This document shows positions 13,100 through 19,790 of a DNA stretch of 19,802 bases, one piece after another. The notes under the pieces were generated by a model that saw only the letters and a list, made by a program, of their open reading frames with translations, had not been told where the DNA came from and ran no database searches. Origin of the DNA: an uncultured Collinsella sp. (GTDB lineage: Bacteria > Actinomycetota > Coriobacteriia > Coriobacteriales > Coriobacteriaceae). The position numbers were made by a program, and so were the translations under genes. The stretch is taken from the NCBI GenBank assembly GCA_902479095.1, contig CABSNL010000036.1, forward strand, positions 1 through 19,802, read 5' to 3'. Every line of letters starts with the position of its first letter. Positions within the stretch are counted from its first letter, which is position 1.

Positions 13100-14053
13100 A
13101 TGGAACCTAAGCAGTACTACATCGGCATTGACGTCGGCGGCACTTCGGTTAAGGAGGGCCTGTTCGACGAGGACGGCAACCTGCTAGCCAAGGCCAGCGT
13201 GCCTACGCCTCCCATCGTTGACGCCGCGGGCTTTGCCGCGGTGACCGAGGCTATCGACCAGGTGGTCGCCAAGGCTCAGATTCCGCGTGCCTTTGTGGCG
13301 GGCATTGGCCTGGCCGTTCCGTGCCCCATCCCGGCATCGGGCGATGCCAAGGTCAAGGCCAACATTGCCATTAACCTGCCCGAGCTGAGGATCGCCATTC
13401 AAAAGCACTGCCCTGACGCGGTCGTTAAGTACGAGAACGATGCCAACGCCGCTGCCATGGGCGAGGCCTGGCTCGGTTCTGCCAAGGGCGTGCAGAACGT
13501 GGTGATGGTCACCATCGGTACCGGCGTGGGTGGCGGCGTTATCGTTAACGGCGACGTGGTATCGGGCGTTGTGGGCGCCGGCGGCGAGATTGGCCACATG
13601 TGCCTGAACCCGGCCGAGGAGCGCACCTGCGGCTGCGGCGGCCATGGCCACCTGGAGCAGTATTCCAGCGCCACCGGCGTGGTGAGCAACTACCTTGCCG
13701 AGTGCAAGAAGGCGGGCGTCGACCCCATCGAGCTCACCGGCCCCTCCGATTCCAAGGACGTATTCCAGGCCTGCCGCGAGGGCGACAAGCTCGCGCTTGC
13801 CGCGGCCGATACCATGGCCGACTATCTCGGCCGTGCCCTGGCGCTCATTGCCAACGTGGTCGACCCCGAGATGTTCCTGATCGGTGGCGGCGCGTCCGCT
13901 TCGGCCGATGTCTACCTCGACAAGGTTCGCGAGCACTTTAAGCAATACGCGCTTTCCGCCTCGCGCGAGACGCCCATTAAGGTCGCTTCGCTCGGAAACG
14001 ACGCCGGCATCATCGGCGCCGCCTACGTAGCCCTGCGCGCCGCCGGTAAATAG
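13100..14053 (+). CDS. ROK-family sugar kinase, probable glucokinase
   Basis: A 317-aa cytosolic kinase of the ROK family, most like bacterial ATP glucokinases, which make glucose 6-phosphate. The phosphate-binding IGIDVGGTSVKEGLF (8-22) is followed by ENDANAAAMGEAW with the catalytic base Asp114, VTIGTGVGGGVI (137-148), and the ROK signature GGEIGHM (161-167) with zinc ligand His166. The zinc loop reads CGCGGHGHLEQ: Cys177 and Cys179 are present but the usual third Cys (C-x-C-G-x2-G-C) is His184. The start is the ATG at 13100 after GAAAGGTGGG; the frame is open further up to 12929, but that part lies before the promoter. It is divergent from gntR-manA, suggesting joint control of hexose entry. 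N-acetylhexosamine or another hexose as substrate cannot be excluded. Confidence 0.9.
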   Translation: MEPKQYYIGIDVGGTSVKEGLFDEDGNLLAKASVPTPPIVDAAGFAAVTEAIDQVVAKAQIPRAFVAGIGLAVPCPIPASGDAKVKANIAINLPELRIAIQKHCPDAVVKYENDANAAAMGEAWLGSAKGVQNVVMVTIGTGVGGGVIVNGDVVSGVVGAGGEIGHMCLNPAEERTCGCGGHGHLEQYSSATGVVSNYLAECKKAGVDPIELTGPSDSKDVFQACREGDKLALAAADTMADYLGRALALIANVVDPEMFLIGGGASASADVYLDKVREHFKQYALSASRETPIKVASLGNDAGIIGAAYVALRAAGK

Positions 14054-14054
14054 C

Positions 14055-14085
14055 TGGTGCAAGGGGGTCAGGTTACTTTGCACCA
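14055..14085 (-). repeat. 31-bp palindromic dispersed element, copy 2
   Basis: The ends TGGTGCAA and TTGCACCA are perfect inverted repeats. Bases 14064-14085 are the exact reverse complement of 7681-7702. It starts one base after the ROK kinase stop codon. Confidence 0.82.
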
Positions 14086-14132
14086 ACATGGTGTAAAAGG
14101 GACAGCCTTGGCCCCCGTGCCTGCCCCAAAAT

Positions 14133-14167
14133 ATGCCGTGGCCCTTCCGTCTGCGAAGGCTCGGCAT
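14133..14167. other. Hairpin upstream of the pyrophosphatase promoter
   Basis: ATGCCG (14133-14138) pairs with CGGCAT (14162-14167), and CCTTC with GAAGG inside (14143-14147, 14155-14159). There is no T tail. It may end the kinase transcript inefficiently, or be another palindrome remnant. Confidence 0.4.
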
Positions 14168-14175
14168 CGGCGTGC

Positions 14176-14181
14176 TACCAT
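14176..14181 (+). promoter_or_regulatory. Candidate -10 box of the pyrophosphatase gene
   Basis: TACCAT in GCTACCATA, 38 bases before the ATG, mirroring the arrangement before the ROK kinase. Confidence 0.35.
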
Positions 14182-14219
14182 AGCTACGTCCAAGTACACA
14201 TATCAAGTGGAGGATATCC

Positions 14220-15143
14220 ATGGCAAACGTTCTTGTCTTTGGTCACCAGAACCCCGATAACGACGCCATCATGAGCGCCGTCGTCCTGTCCCAGCTGCTC
14301 AACCAGGTTGAGTATGCCGGCAACACCTACGAGGCCTGCGCCCTTGGTCAGCTTCCGGCCGAGTCCGCCAAGCTGCTCGCCGACGCCGGCATCGCCGAGC
14401 CTCGCGTGATCGAGTCCGTCGAGGCCGGTCAGCTCGTCGTCCTCACCGACCACAACGAGTCCGCCCAGTCCGTCGCCGGCCTTAAGGATGCCACGGTCTT
14501 TGGTGTTGTCGACCATCATCGCATCGGCGACTTCGAGACCGCCGGCCCGCTGCACTACATCTGCCTGCCCTGGGGCTCCAGCTGCACCATCGTCACCAAG
14601 CTCGCCGGCGTGCTCGGCGTTGAGCTTTCCGACGTCCAGGCCAAGCTGCTGCTCTCGGCTATGATGACCGATACGCTCATGCTCAAGAGCCCCACCACCA
14701 CCGATGTCGACCGCGCCGTTGCCGCCAAGCTCGGCGAGCAAGTGGGCGTCGACCCGGTCAAGTTTGGCATGGAGGTCTTCCTTACCCGTCCGTCCGGCTC
14801 CTTCACCGCTGCCGAGATGGTCGGCAACGACATCAAGATGTTCGAGCCCGCCGGCAAGAAGCTGCTCATCGGCCAGTACGAGACCGTCGACAAGAGCCGC
14901 GCGCTCGGCATGATTGACGAGATTCGCGAGGCCATGCGCGCCTACGCCGCCGAGAAGGGTGCTGACGGCATTGTCCTGTGCATCACCGACATCATGGAGG
15001 AGGGCTCGCAGGTCCTGCTCGAGGGCGAGACCGAGGCTGCTCAGAAGGGCCTGGGCATTGCCGACGAGCACGACGGTGTCTGGATGCCGGGCGTCCTCTC
15101 CCGTAAGAAGCAGGTCGCTGCCCCCATCATGGCCGCCTGCTAG
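14220..15143 (+). CDS. ppaC: Manganese-dependent (family II) inorganic pyrophosphatase
   Basis: A 307-aa cytosolic DHH-family enzyme that hydrolyses pyrophosphate from biosynthesis and so pulls nucleotide, protein and sugar-nucleotide synthesis forward. Metal ligands are visible: His9, Asp13 and Asp15 in FGHQNPDNDAI, Asp77 in VVLTDHNE, and the DHH motif Asp98-His99-His100 in GVVDHHRI. The substrate-binding LSRKKQVAAPIM near the carboxy end matches the family SRKKQ signature in the DHHA2 domain. The length is normal (about 305-310 aa), without CBS inserts, so it is the unregulated form. The usual Thr in NPDTD is Asn14 here. The ATG follows GTGGAGG by six bases. It is monocistronic between its own promoter and a strong terminator. 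Confidence 0.95.
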   Translation: MANVLVFGHQNPDNDAIMSAVVLSQLLNQVEYAGNTYEACALGQLPAESAKLLADAGIAEPRVIESVEAGQLVVLTDHNESAQSVAGLKDATVFGVVDHHRIGDFETAGPLHYICLPWGSSCTIVTKLAGVLGVELSDVQAKLLLSAMMTDTLMLKSPTTTDVDRAVAAKLGEQVGVDPVKFGMEVFLTRPSGSFTAAEMVGNDIKMFEPAGKKLLIGQYETVDKSRALGMIDEIREAMRAYAAEKGADGIVLCITDIMEEGSQVLLEGETEAAQKGLGIADEHDGVWMPGVLSRKKQVAAPIMAAC

Positions 15144-15162
15144 GTTTAGTTGACCAAACGCC

Positions 15163-15202
15163 ACGACCGGATCGCGGAAGCCCCGCGCTCCGGTCGTTTT
15201 TT
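15163..15202 (+). terminator. Strong intrinsic terminator after ppaC
   Basis: ACGACCGGA / TCCGGTCGT (15163-15171, 15189-15197) is extended inward by CGCGG / CCGCG and followed by six T. Confidence 0.9.
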
Positions 15203-15230
15203 GTGTACGGCGCCGCGTCGTCTCTTGGAC

Positions 15231-15410
15231 AGGCGTGCCCGTGCCGTTGAGCAAATAATGTTCAACCTGTGGTTCCGCTTTTCGGCCACGCCTGCGTTCT
15301 TGTCGTGCAGGGTAGGCTAGATGCAAGCGTAATACGTTAGAGCGCGGCGCCGCCACTTGGGCGGGCCGTGCTTTTTTAAGACGGGAGCCATCCCGTGAAA
15401 GGAGCCGCCC
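15231..15410 (+). promoter_or_regulatory. Structured leader in front of nhaA
   Basis: Between the ppaC terminator and nhaA the sequence can form competing structures. AGGCGTG (15231-15237) can pair with CACGCCT (15287-15293), enclosing GTTGA / TCAAC (15246-15250, 15262-15266). Alternatively GTGG and CCG (15269-15277) pair with CGG and CCAC (15283-15289), which uses the same bases. An intrinsic terminator follows at 15342-15377, then a perfect ACGGGA / TCCCGT hairpin (15381-15396) touching the ribosome site AAAGGAG (15398-15404). No promoter is clear; TAGGCTAGAT (15313-15322) is a possible -10 region. The layout suggests attenuation, but it could also be a small RNA gene. Confidence 0.4.
15342..15377 (+). 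terminator. Intrinsic terminator 34 bp before the nhaA start
   Basis: GCGCGGC and CCGCC (15342-15354, one bulged G) pair with GGCGG and GCCGTGC (15360-15371) over 12 bp with loop ACTTG, followed by six T (15372-15377). The ppaC gene already has its own terminator, and only 33 bases remain before the nhaA ATG. Confidence 0.65.
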
Positions 15411-16769
15411 ATGGCAGCAACTGAGCAGCTATTCAACGTTCGTGAGCGCAAGCGCTTTGAACGTCACGACATCTGGGAGCGCATCGCCGAGAACGGCACG
15501 ATTTCCGCCGCCGTCATGGTCTTCGCCGCCATCGCCGCCGTCATTTGCGCCAACACCGATGCCTACGAGGCTATCCATCACTTTTTGGAGACCCCGCTGT
15601 ATGTGGGTCTGGGCAACCTGACGGCCGGTCTCACCGTCGAGCTTTTCGTCAACGACTTCCTCATGGCGATCTTCTTTTTGCTCGTGGGCATTGAGCTTAA
15701 GTACGAGATGACAGTTGGCGAGCTCAAGAATCCGCGTCAGGCCATGCTTCCCATGCTGGCGGCCGTGGGCGGCGTCGTCGTTCCCGCTTGCATCTACCTG
15801 ATCTTTAACCATGCCGGCGCCCACAACGGCTGGGCCATCCCCATGGCAACCGATATTGCCTTTGCATTGGGCGTGCTGTCGCTTTTGGGCAACCGCGTGC
15901 CCAACGGCGTGCGCGTGTTCTTCTCGACGCTTGCCATCGCCGACGACCTCATTTCCATCGCCGCCATCGCCATCTTCTACGGTCAGAGCCCCAATCCGTT
16001 TTGGTTGGGCGCCGCCGCGCTTGTGACCTGCGCGCTCGTGTGGCTCAACAAGACGCAGCATTACCGCCTTGCCCCGTACTCGGTGCTGGGCCTGCTGCTG
16101 TGGTTCTGCATGTTCAAGAGCGGCGTGCATGCTACGCTCGCCGGCGTCATCTTGGCCTTTACCATCCCGGCCAAGTGCGGCGTCAAGCTCGATAGCCTCA
16201 CCGATTGGCTGGGCGAGTGCCTGCCGCTGCTCGACGACCGCTACGACGACGAGGCACACATCCTGGGCCAGCATGACTTTACCGTCTCGACCACCAAGGT
16301 CGAGCGCGTCATGCACCGCGTGACCCCGCCGCTCATCCGCATGGAGCGTCTGATCTCCACGCCGGTCAACTTTGTGATCCTGCCGATCTTCGCGTTCGTC
16401 AACGCACAGGTTCGCCTGGTGGGCGTGGACATGAGCACGCTGCTCACCGACCCGGTGACGCTCGGCGTGTACTTTGGCATGCTGCTGGGCAAGCCGATCG
16501 GCATCTTTGGCATGACGTTTGCCTTGGTCAAGCTCAAGGCCTGCGAGCTGCCGCACAACGTTAACTGGCACATGATTGCCGGTGTGGGCATTCTGGGCGG
16601 TATCGGCTTTACCATGTCGATCCTCATCAGTGGCCTTGCCTTCCCGACGGCTCAGTTTGAGGTTCTGGCTGCCAAGGCCGCCATCCTTGCCGGTTCGGTC
16701 ACCGCAGCCGTGCTCGGCATGATCTACATGAGCGTGGTCTGCAAACACCCCGCGCCCAAGGGCGAGTAA
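15411..16769 (+). CDS. nhaA: Na+/H+ antiporter NhaA
   Basis: A 452-aa inner-membrane antiporter exchanging cytosolic Na+ or Li+ for external protons, for sodium and alkaline pH tolerance. Family landmarks: FFLLVGIELKYEM, PMATDIAFALGVL with Asp148 (E. coli Asp133), LAIADDLISI with the cation-binding pair Asp178-Asp179 (E. coli Asp163-Asp164), and GKPIGIFG with Lys361 (E. coli Lys300). The twelve-helix hydrophobic pattern is present, ending in GIGFTMSILISGLAF. It is about 60 residues longer than E. coli NhaA; much of the excess is a charged cytoplasmic segment (about 260-315, LGECLPLLDDRYDDEAHIL) seen in actinobacterial forms. The ATG follows AAAGGAG by six bases. It is monocistronic, with a leader terminator before it and a perfect terminator after it. 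Confidence 0.96.
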   Translation: MAATEQLFNVRERKRFERHDIWERIAENGTISAAVMVFAAIAAVICANTDAYEAIHHFLETPLYVGLGNLTAGLTVELFVNDFLMAIFFLLVGIELKYEMTVGELKNPRQAMLPMLAAVGGVVVPACIYLIFNHAGAHNGWAIPMATDIAFALGVLSLLGNRVPNGVRVFFSTLAIADDLISIAAIAIFYGQSPNPFWLGAAALVTCALVWLNKTQHYRLAPYSVLGLLLWFCMFKSGVHATLAGVILAFTIPAKCGVKLDSLTDWLGECLPLLDDRYDDEAHILGQHDFTVSTTKVERVMHRVTPPLIRMERLISTPVNFVILPIFAFVNAQVRLVGVDMSTLLTDPVTLGVYFGMLLGKPIGIFGMTFALVKLKACELPHNVNWHMIAGVGILGGIGFTMSILISGLAFPTAQFEVLAAKAAILAGSVTAAVLGMIYMSVVCKHPAPKGE

Positions 16770-16786
16770 GAGCACATACAAGTTTG

Positions 16787-16824
16787 AAAACGCCGCCTGT
16801 GAACACCATCACAGGCGGCGTTTT
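16787..16824. terminator. Strong bidirectional terminator after nhaA
   Basis: A perfect 16-bp stem AAAACGCCGCCTGTGA / TCACAGGCGGCGTTTT (16787-16802, 16809-16824) with a 6-nt loop. The A and T ends make it work on both strands, for nhaA and for the convergent small gene. Confidence 0.88.
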
Positions 16825-16992
16825 AGTCATTGGGGACGTTCTTAAACGACTAGTCGAGAGGGACACTCTTCGCGAGCGACCGAAAAGGACCGTCCCAAAC
16901 TGCCGGCACTTGGGGACTGTCCCCAAGTGCCACATGTCATCTGGGAAGACTGTCCCCAACAACTAGTCGTTTAAGAACGTCCCCAATGACTA
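16824..16992. mobile_element. 169-bp MITE-like element with perfect 31-bp terminal inverted repeats
   Basis: The ends (16824-16854 and 16962-16992) are perfect reverse complements over 31 bp, running TAGTCATTGGGGACG inward. In the centre is a perfect 27-nt palindrome (16905-16931, 13-bp arms around one T: GGCACTTGGGGAC). GACTGTCCCC occurs again at 16948-16957. It has no ORF of note and no transposase. It sits between the nhaA terminator and the stop of the small gene at 16996. No target duplication is evident. A short relative lies at 103-151. Confidence 0.75.
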
Positions 16993-16995
16993 GGG

Positions 16996-17250
16996 CTATT
17001 CCACGGTGCCGTAGACGGCGCCCCAGCCGTGGGCGGCCAAGGCGGAGTTGAGTTGGTCGCAAAGTGACTGGCGGTCGTAATAGCCGGGCGGTAGTAGGTT
17101 GACGATTTCCATGAGATCGGGTGCCAGGTCCAAGATTTCGGCCTGTACGATCAGATCAAGGCGGTCGATGGCGTGGCGGTCGTAAAACAGTCCGTCGACC
17201 AGGCGCTGCAGGTCGCCGAATTCTTCGGCCTGGAACGATCCGTACTCCAT
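16996..17250 (-). CDS. Small uncharacterised protein, probably conserved in Coriobacteriia
   Basis: An 84-aa soluble protein with no signal peptide or membrane segment. It is acidic and mostly helical by composition, beginning MEYGSFQAEEFGDLQ, with AEILDLAPDLMEIVNLLPPG in the middle and YYDRQSLCDQLNSALAAHGWG before the terminal VYGTVE. I have a recollection of similar proteins in related genomes but no named family. The start at 17248-17250 is chosen because AAGGAGG lies four bases upstream; the frame is open to 17280 but without a ribosome site. The carboxy end runs almost into the MITE-like element. It is divergent from the aminotransferase gene. Confidence 0.78.
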   Translation of the reverse strand: MEYGSFQAEEFGDLQRLVDGLFYDRHAIDRLDLIVQAEILDLAPDLMEIVNLLPPGYYDRQSLCDQLNSALAAHGWGAVYGTVE

Positions 17251-17352
17251 AGTGCCTCCTTGGGCGCCCCACGCCGGCATGCGCGGCGATTCGTAATTTA
17301 TTGCGATGTACTTAATCTATCACGGCTTCATAACGTTGCGGCGGTGGCGGTC

Positions 17353-17358
17353 TATACT
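17353..17358 (+). promoter_or_regulatory. -10 box of the aminotransferase gene
   Basis: TATACT, 41 bases before the ATG, with no clear -35. The same hexamer is used before the genes at 7851 and 19224. Confidence 0.45.
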
Positions 17359-17399
17359 TAGACGAACTGCAACGTACCGCTTCGCGAAAGGTCGCACCC

Positions 17400-18704
17400 A
17401 TGCAGACGATCTACCAGAAGATGGAAACCACCGAACTCGATGCCGCCATCGAGGCACTCAAGGCCGAGGTCGCCGAGGTCAAGGCCAAAGGCCTGGCGCT
17501 CGATATGGCCCGCGGCAAGCCGTCGCCCTCCCAGGTGGACATCTCGCGCCCCATGCTCGATATCCTCAATGCCGACGCCGATTTGCACGACGGCAACGTC
17601 GACTGCTCCAACTACGGCTGCTTTGAGGGCATTCCCTCGGCACGCAAGCTAGCGGGGGAGTTCCTGGGCTGCCCCGCCGAGCAGACGCTCGTACTGGGTT
17701 CGTCGAGCCTTTTGATCGAGCACGATATCGCCGGTATGTTCTGGCGTTGCGGTTCGTGCGGCAGCGAGCCCTGGGACGCCTACGAGGCCGCGCACGACGG
17801 CAAGAAGGTCAAGTTCCTGTGCCCCGTTCCCGGCTACGATCGCCACTTTGGCATCACCGCCGACCTGGGCATCGAGAACGTCCCCGTCGCGATGACCGAC
17901 AACGGCCCCGACATGGACGAGATCGAGCGCCTCGTTGCCGCCGACGACTCCATCAAGGGCATCTGGTGCGTGCCCAAGTATTCCAACCCCACGGGCATCA
18001 CCTTTAGCGAGGACACTGTGCGCCGCCTGGTCGAGATGCCCACGGCCGCGCCCGATTTCCGCATCTTCTGGGACAACGCCTACTGCGTGCACGATCTGTA
18101 CGACGAGACCGACGAGCTCGCCAACATCTTCGATCTTGCCCGCGCGGCGGGCACCGAGGACCGCGTGGTGGCCTTTGCCTCGACGTCCAAGATCACCTTC
18201 CCGGGCGCCGGCATCGGCTTTATCGGTGCGAGCCCCGCGGTCATCGCCGAGTTCTCCAAGCGCCTGAAGGCCGGCCTCATCAGCGCCGACAAGCTCAACC
18301 AGCTGCGTCACGTGCGCTTCCTTCCTACCATCGAGGCGGTCAAGGAGCACATGAAAAAGCATGCCGAGTTCCTGCGTCCGCGCTTTGAGGCCGTCGAGCG
18401 CAAGCTCTCCGAGGGCTTGGGCGACACGGGCTGCGCCACCTGGACGCACCCCCGCGGCGGCTACTTTGTAAGCTTCGATGGTCCCGAGGGCTCGGCCCAA
18501 AAGGTCGCCGCGCTCTGCGCCGACCTGGGCGTCAAGCTCACGCCGGCCGGTGCTACCTGGCCCTATGGCAAGGACCCGCGCGACACCAACATTCGCATCG
18601 CGCCGAGCTATCCCACGGTCGAGGACCTGGAGGCCGCGCTCGATGTGCTGGTGCTGGCCGTTAAGCTTGTCGCTGCCGAGCTTGCGCGTGCCGAGCGCGC
18701 CTAA
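17400..18704 (+). CDS. Aminotransferase, probable aspartate aminotransferase of subgroup Ic
   Basis: A 434-aa PLP-dependent fold-type I enzyme. It resembles the MocR-like/subgroup Ic aspartate aminotransferases described from Corynebacterium, which interconvert aspartate plus 2-oxoglutarate with oxaloacetate plus glutamate. Landmarks: LALDMARGKPSPSQ near the start, YGCFEGIPSARKLAGEFLG, LGSSSLLIEHD for the PLP phosphate region, CPVPGYDRHF, WCVPKYSNPTGITFS, FWDNAYCVHDLY (the Asp-x-Ala-Tyr that contacts PLP), STSKITFPGAGIGF with the Schiff-base Lys264, and IRIAPSYP with the carboxylate-binding Arg. Length fits the subgroup (about 420-440 aa). The ATG at 17400 has GAAAGG about ten bases upstream. 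The STAS gene follows after 51 bases with no terminator between, so they may be co-transcribed. Confidence 0.9.
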   Translation: MQTIYQKMETTELDAAIEALKAEVAEVKAKGLALDMARGKPSPSQVDISRPMLDILNADADLHDGNVDCSNYGCFEGIPSARKLAGEFLGCPAEQTLVLGSSSLLIEHDIAGMFWRCGSCGSEPWDAYEAAHDGKKVKFLCPVPGYDRHFGITADLGIENVPVAMTDNGPDMDEIERLVAADDSIKGIWCVPKYSNPTGITFSEDTVRRLVEMPTAAPDFRIFWDNAYCVHDLYDETDELANIFDLARAAGTEDRVVAFASTSKITFPGAGIGFIGASPAVIAEFSKRLKAGLISADKLNQLRHVRFLPTIEAVKEHMKKHAEFLRPRFEAVERKLSEGLGDTGCATWTHPRGGYFVSFDGPEGSAQKVAALCADLGVKLTPAGATWPYGKDPRDTNIRIAPSYPTVEDLEAALDVLVLAVKLVAAELARAERA

Positions 18705-18755
18705 CGCGCGGCTTCCCGTACTATCCGCACTTTCGATACGTAAAGGAGCGTATAC

Positions 18756-19070
18756 ATGGATTTGGGTATTTCCACCAACCCCACGCCAGAGCTCTACACC
18801 ATTAAGGTAACCGGCGAGATTGATATCTCTAACGCCGATAGCCTGCGCAATGCCATCGATCTGGCGCTCGAGCAGCCCACCGAGGCCGTTGAGCTCGATT
18901 TTGCCCAGGTGAGCTACATCGATTCGACGGGCATTGGCGTGCTCGTGGGCGCCGCGCACCACGCGGCCGACCACGGCAAGCGCTTTAGCTGCACCAATGT
19001 GCAGCCCCCGGTGATGCGCGTGGTTCAGCTGTTGGGTGTCGACCAGGAGATTTCGATTACCGCTGCATAA
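18756..19070 (+). CDS. STAS-domain protein, anti-sigma factor antagonist type
   Basis: A 104-aa single STAS domain in the SpoIIAA/RsbV style. The opening YTIKVTGEIDISNADSLRNAI (14-34) and the loop VSYIDSTGIGVLVGA (52-66), with the potential phosphorylation site Ser57 after Asp56, are characteristic. Such proteins release a sigma factor by binding its anti-sigma kinase when unphosphorylated. No RsbW-like kinase, sigma factor or phosphatase is in the window, so the partner is unknown. AAAGGAG lies nine bases before the ATG. Possibly co-transcribed with the aminotransferase. A small GCCCT/AGGGC hairpin follows the stop. Confidence 0.92.
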   Translation: MDLGISTNPTPELYTIKVTGEIDISNADSLRNAIDLALEQPTEAVELDFAQVSYIDSTGIGVLVGAAHHAADHGKRFSCTNVQPPVMRVVQLLGVDQEISITAA

Positions 19071-19142
19071 TCTTTGCCCTCAAAAGGGCGTGCCGTTTTG
19101 CATATGTTTGTGATGCGCTCGGATGTTTTGGCGTCCGGGCGC

Positions 19143-19148
19143 TATACT
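19143..19148 (+). promoter_or_regulatory. -10 box of the tat operon
   Basis: TATACT in GCGCTATACTTG, 75 bases before the GTG start. No good -35 is seen. Confidence 0.45.
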
Positions 19149-19223
19149 TGACCGAATGAATAGACGAGTTCCGGCCGAATGGCGCGGTGCGGGCTCGACT
19201 CACATCGAGCCTTGGAGGTATGT

Positions 19224-19790
19224 GTGTTTGGTATTGGAGAGGGTGAGCTCGCGATCATCGTGGTCTTCGGCTTTTTGCTGTTTGGCCCGGATAAGCTCCC
19301 GCAGATGGGCCGCACGATCGGCCGTGCCATCCGTCAGTTCCGCGAGACGCAGGAAAAGATGACGGCCGTTGTTCAGTCCGAGATTATCGATCCGGTGAGC
19401 GAGGCCGCGTCGGCTCCGGTCAAACCCAAGAAGGCTGCCGTCGACGACGATTCCGATGCGGACGAGGATGCCGCCGAGACGGCAGCGCCCGCCAAGAAGG
19501 AGACCTTTGCCGAGCGCCGCGCCCGTCTTGCTGCCGAGAAGGCCGCGAGCGAGGGTGCCACCGAGGACGAAGGTGCTGCTGGGGAGGCCGAGGGTGCCGA
19601 GCCTGCCGCCGCCGAGCCCGAGCCTGCTGCAGAGCCGGAGCCCGAGCCCGAGCCGGCAGAACCCACGACGGCTGACCTCTACGCCCGTCGTCCCCGTAAG
19701 CGCAAGGCCGTCATCGACCAGCTCGCTCGCGAACTCAAGGCCGAGGATGACGCCGCTGCCGCCGACACCCCGAAGGGAGGCGATGAGTAA
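19224..19790 (+). CDS. Sec-independent (twin-arginine) translocase subunit TatA/TatB
   Basis: A 188-aa membrane protein of the TatA/TatB (Hcf106) family, part of the system exporting folded proteins with twin-arginine signals. One N-terminal membrane helix (about 6-20, GELAIIVVFGFLLFG) is followed by the hinge GPDKLPQMGRTIGR and an amphipathic helix (AIRQFRETQEKM). The rest is a long acidic Ala/Glu/Pro-rich tail, with runs such as EPEPAAEPEPEPEP, ending in a basic patch (ARRPRKRKAV). The long tail is TatB-like; the sequence alone does not separate TatA from TatB. I choose the GTG at 19224: GGAGG (19214-19218) is five bases upstream and translation then begins FGIGEGEL, right for the family; the ATG at 19179 has no ribosome site. 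Its stop overlaps the next start, so it is coupled to that gene. Confidence 0.88.
   Translation: MFGIGEGELAIIVVFGFLLFGPDKLPQMGRTIGRAIRQFRETQEKMTAVVQSEIIDPVSEAASAPVKPKKAAVDDDSDADEDAAETAAPAKKETFAERRARLAAEKAASEGATEDEGAAGEAEGAEPAAAEPEPAAEPEPEPEPAEPTTADLYARRPRKRKAVIDQLARELKAEDDAAAADTPKGGDE

Noticed and set aside
15429..16781. A 450-codon open frame opposite nhaA
   Set aside because: The composition is His/Asp/Gln-rich and meaningless, whereas the plus strand encodes an intact NhaA.
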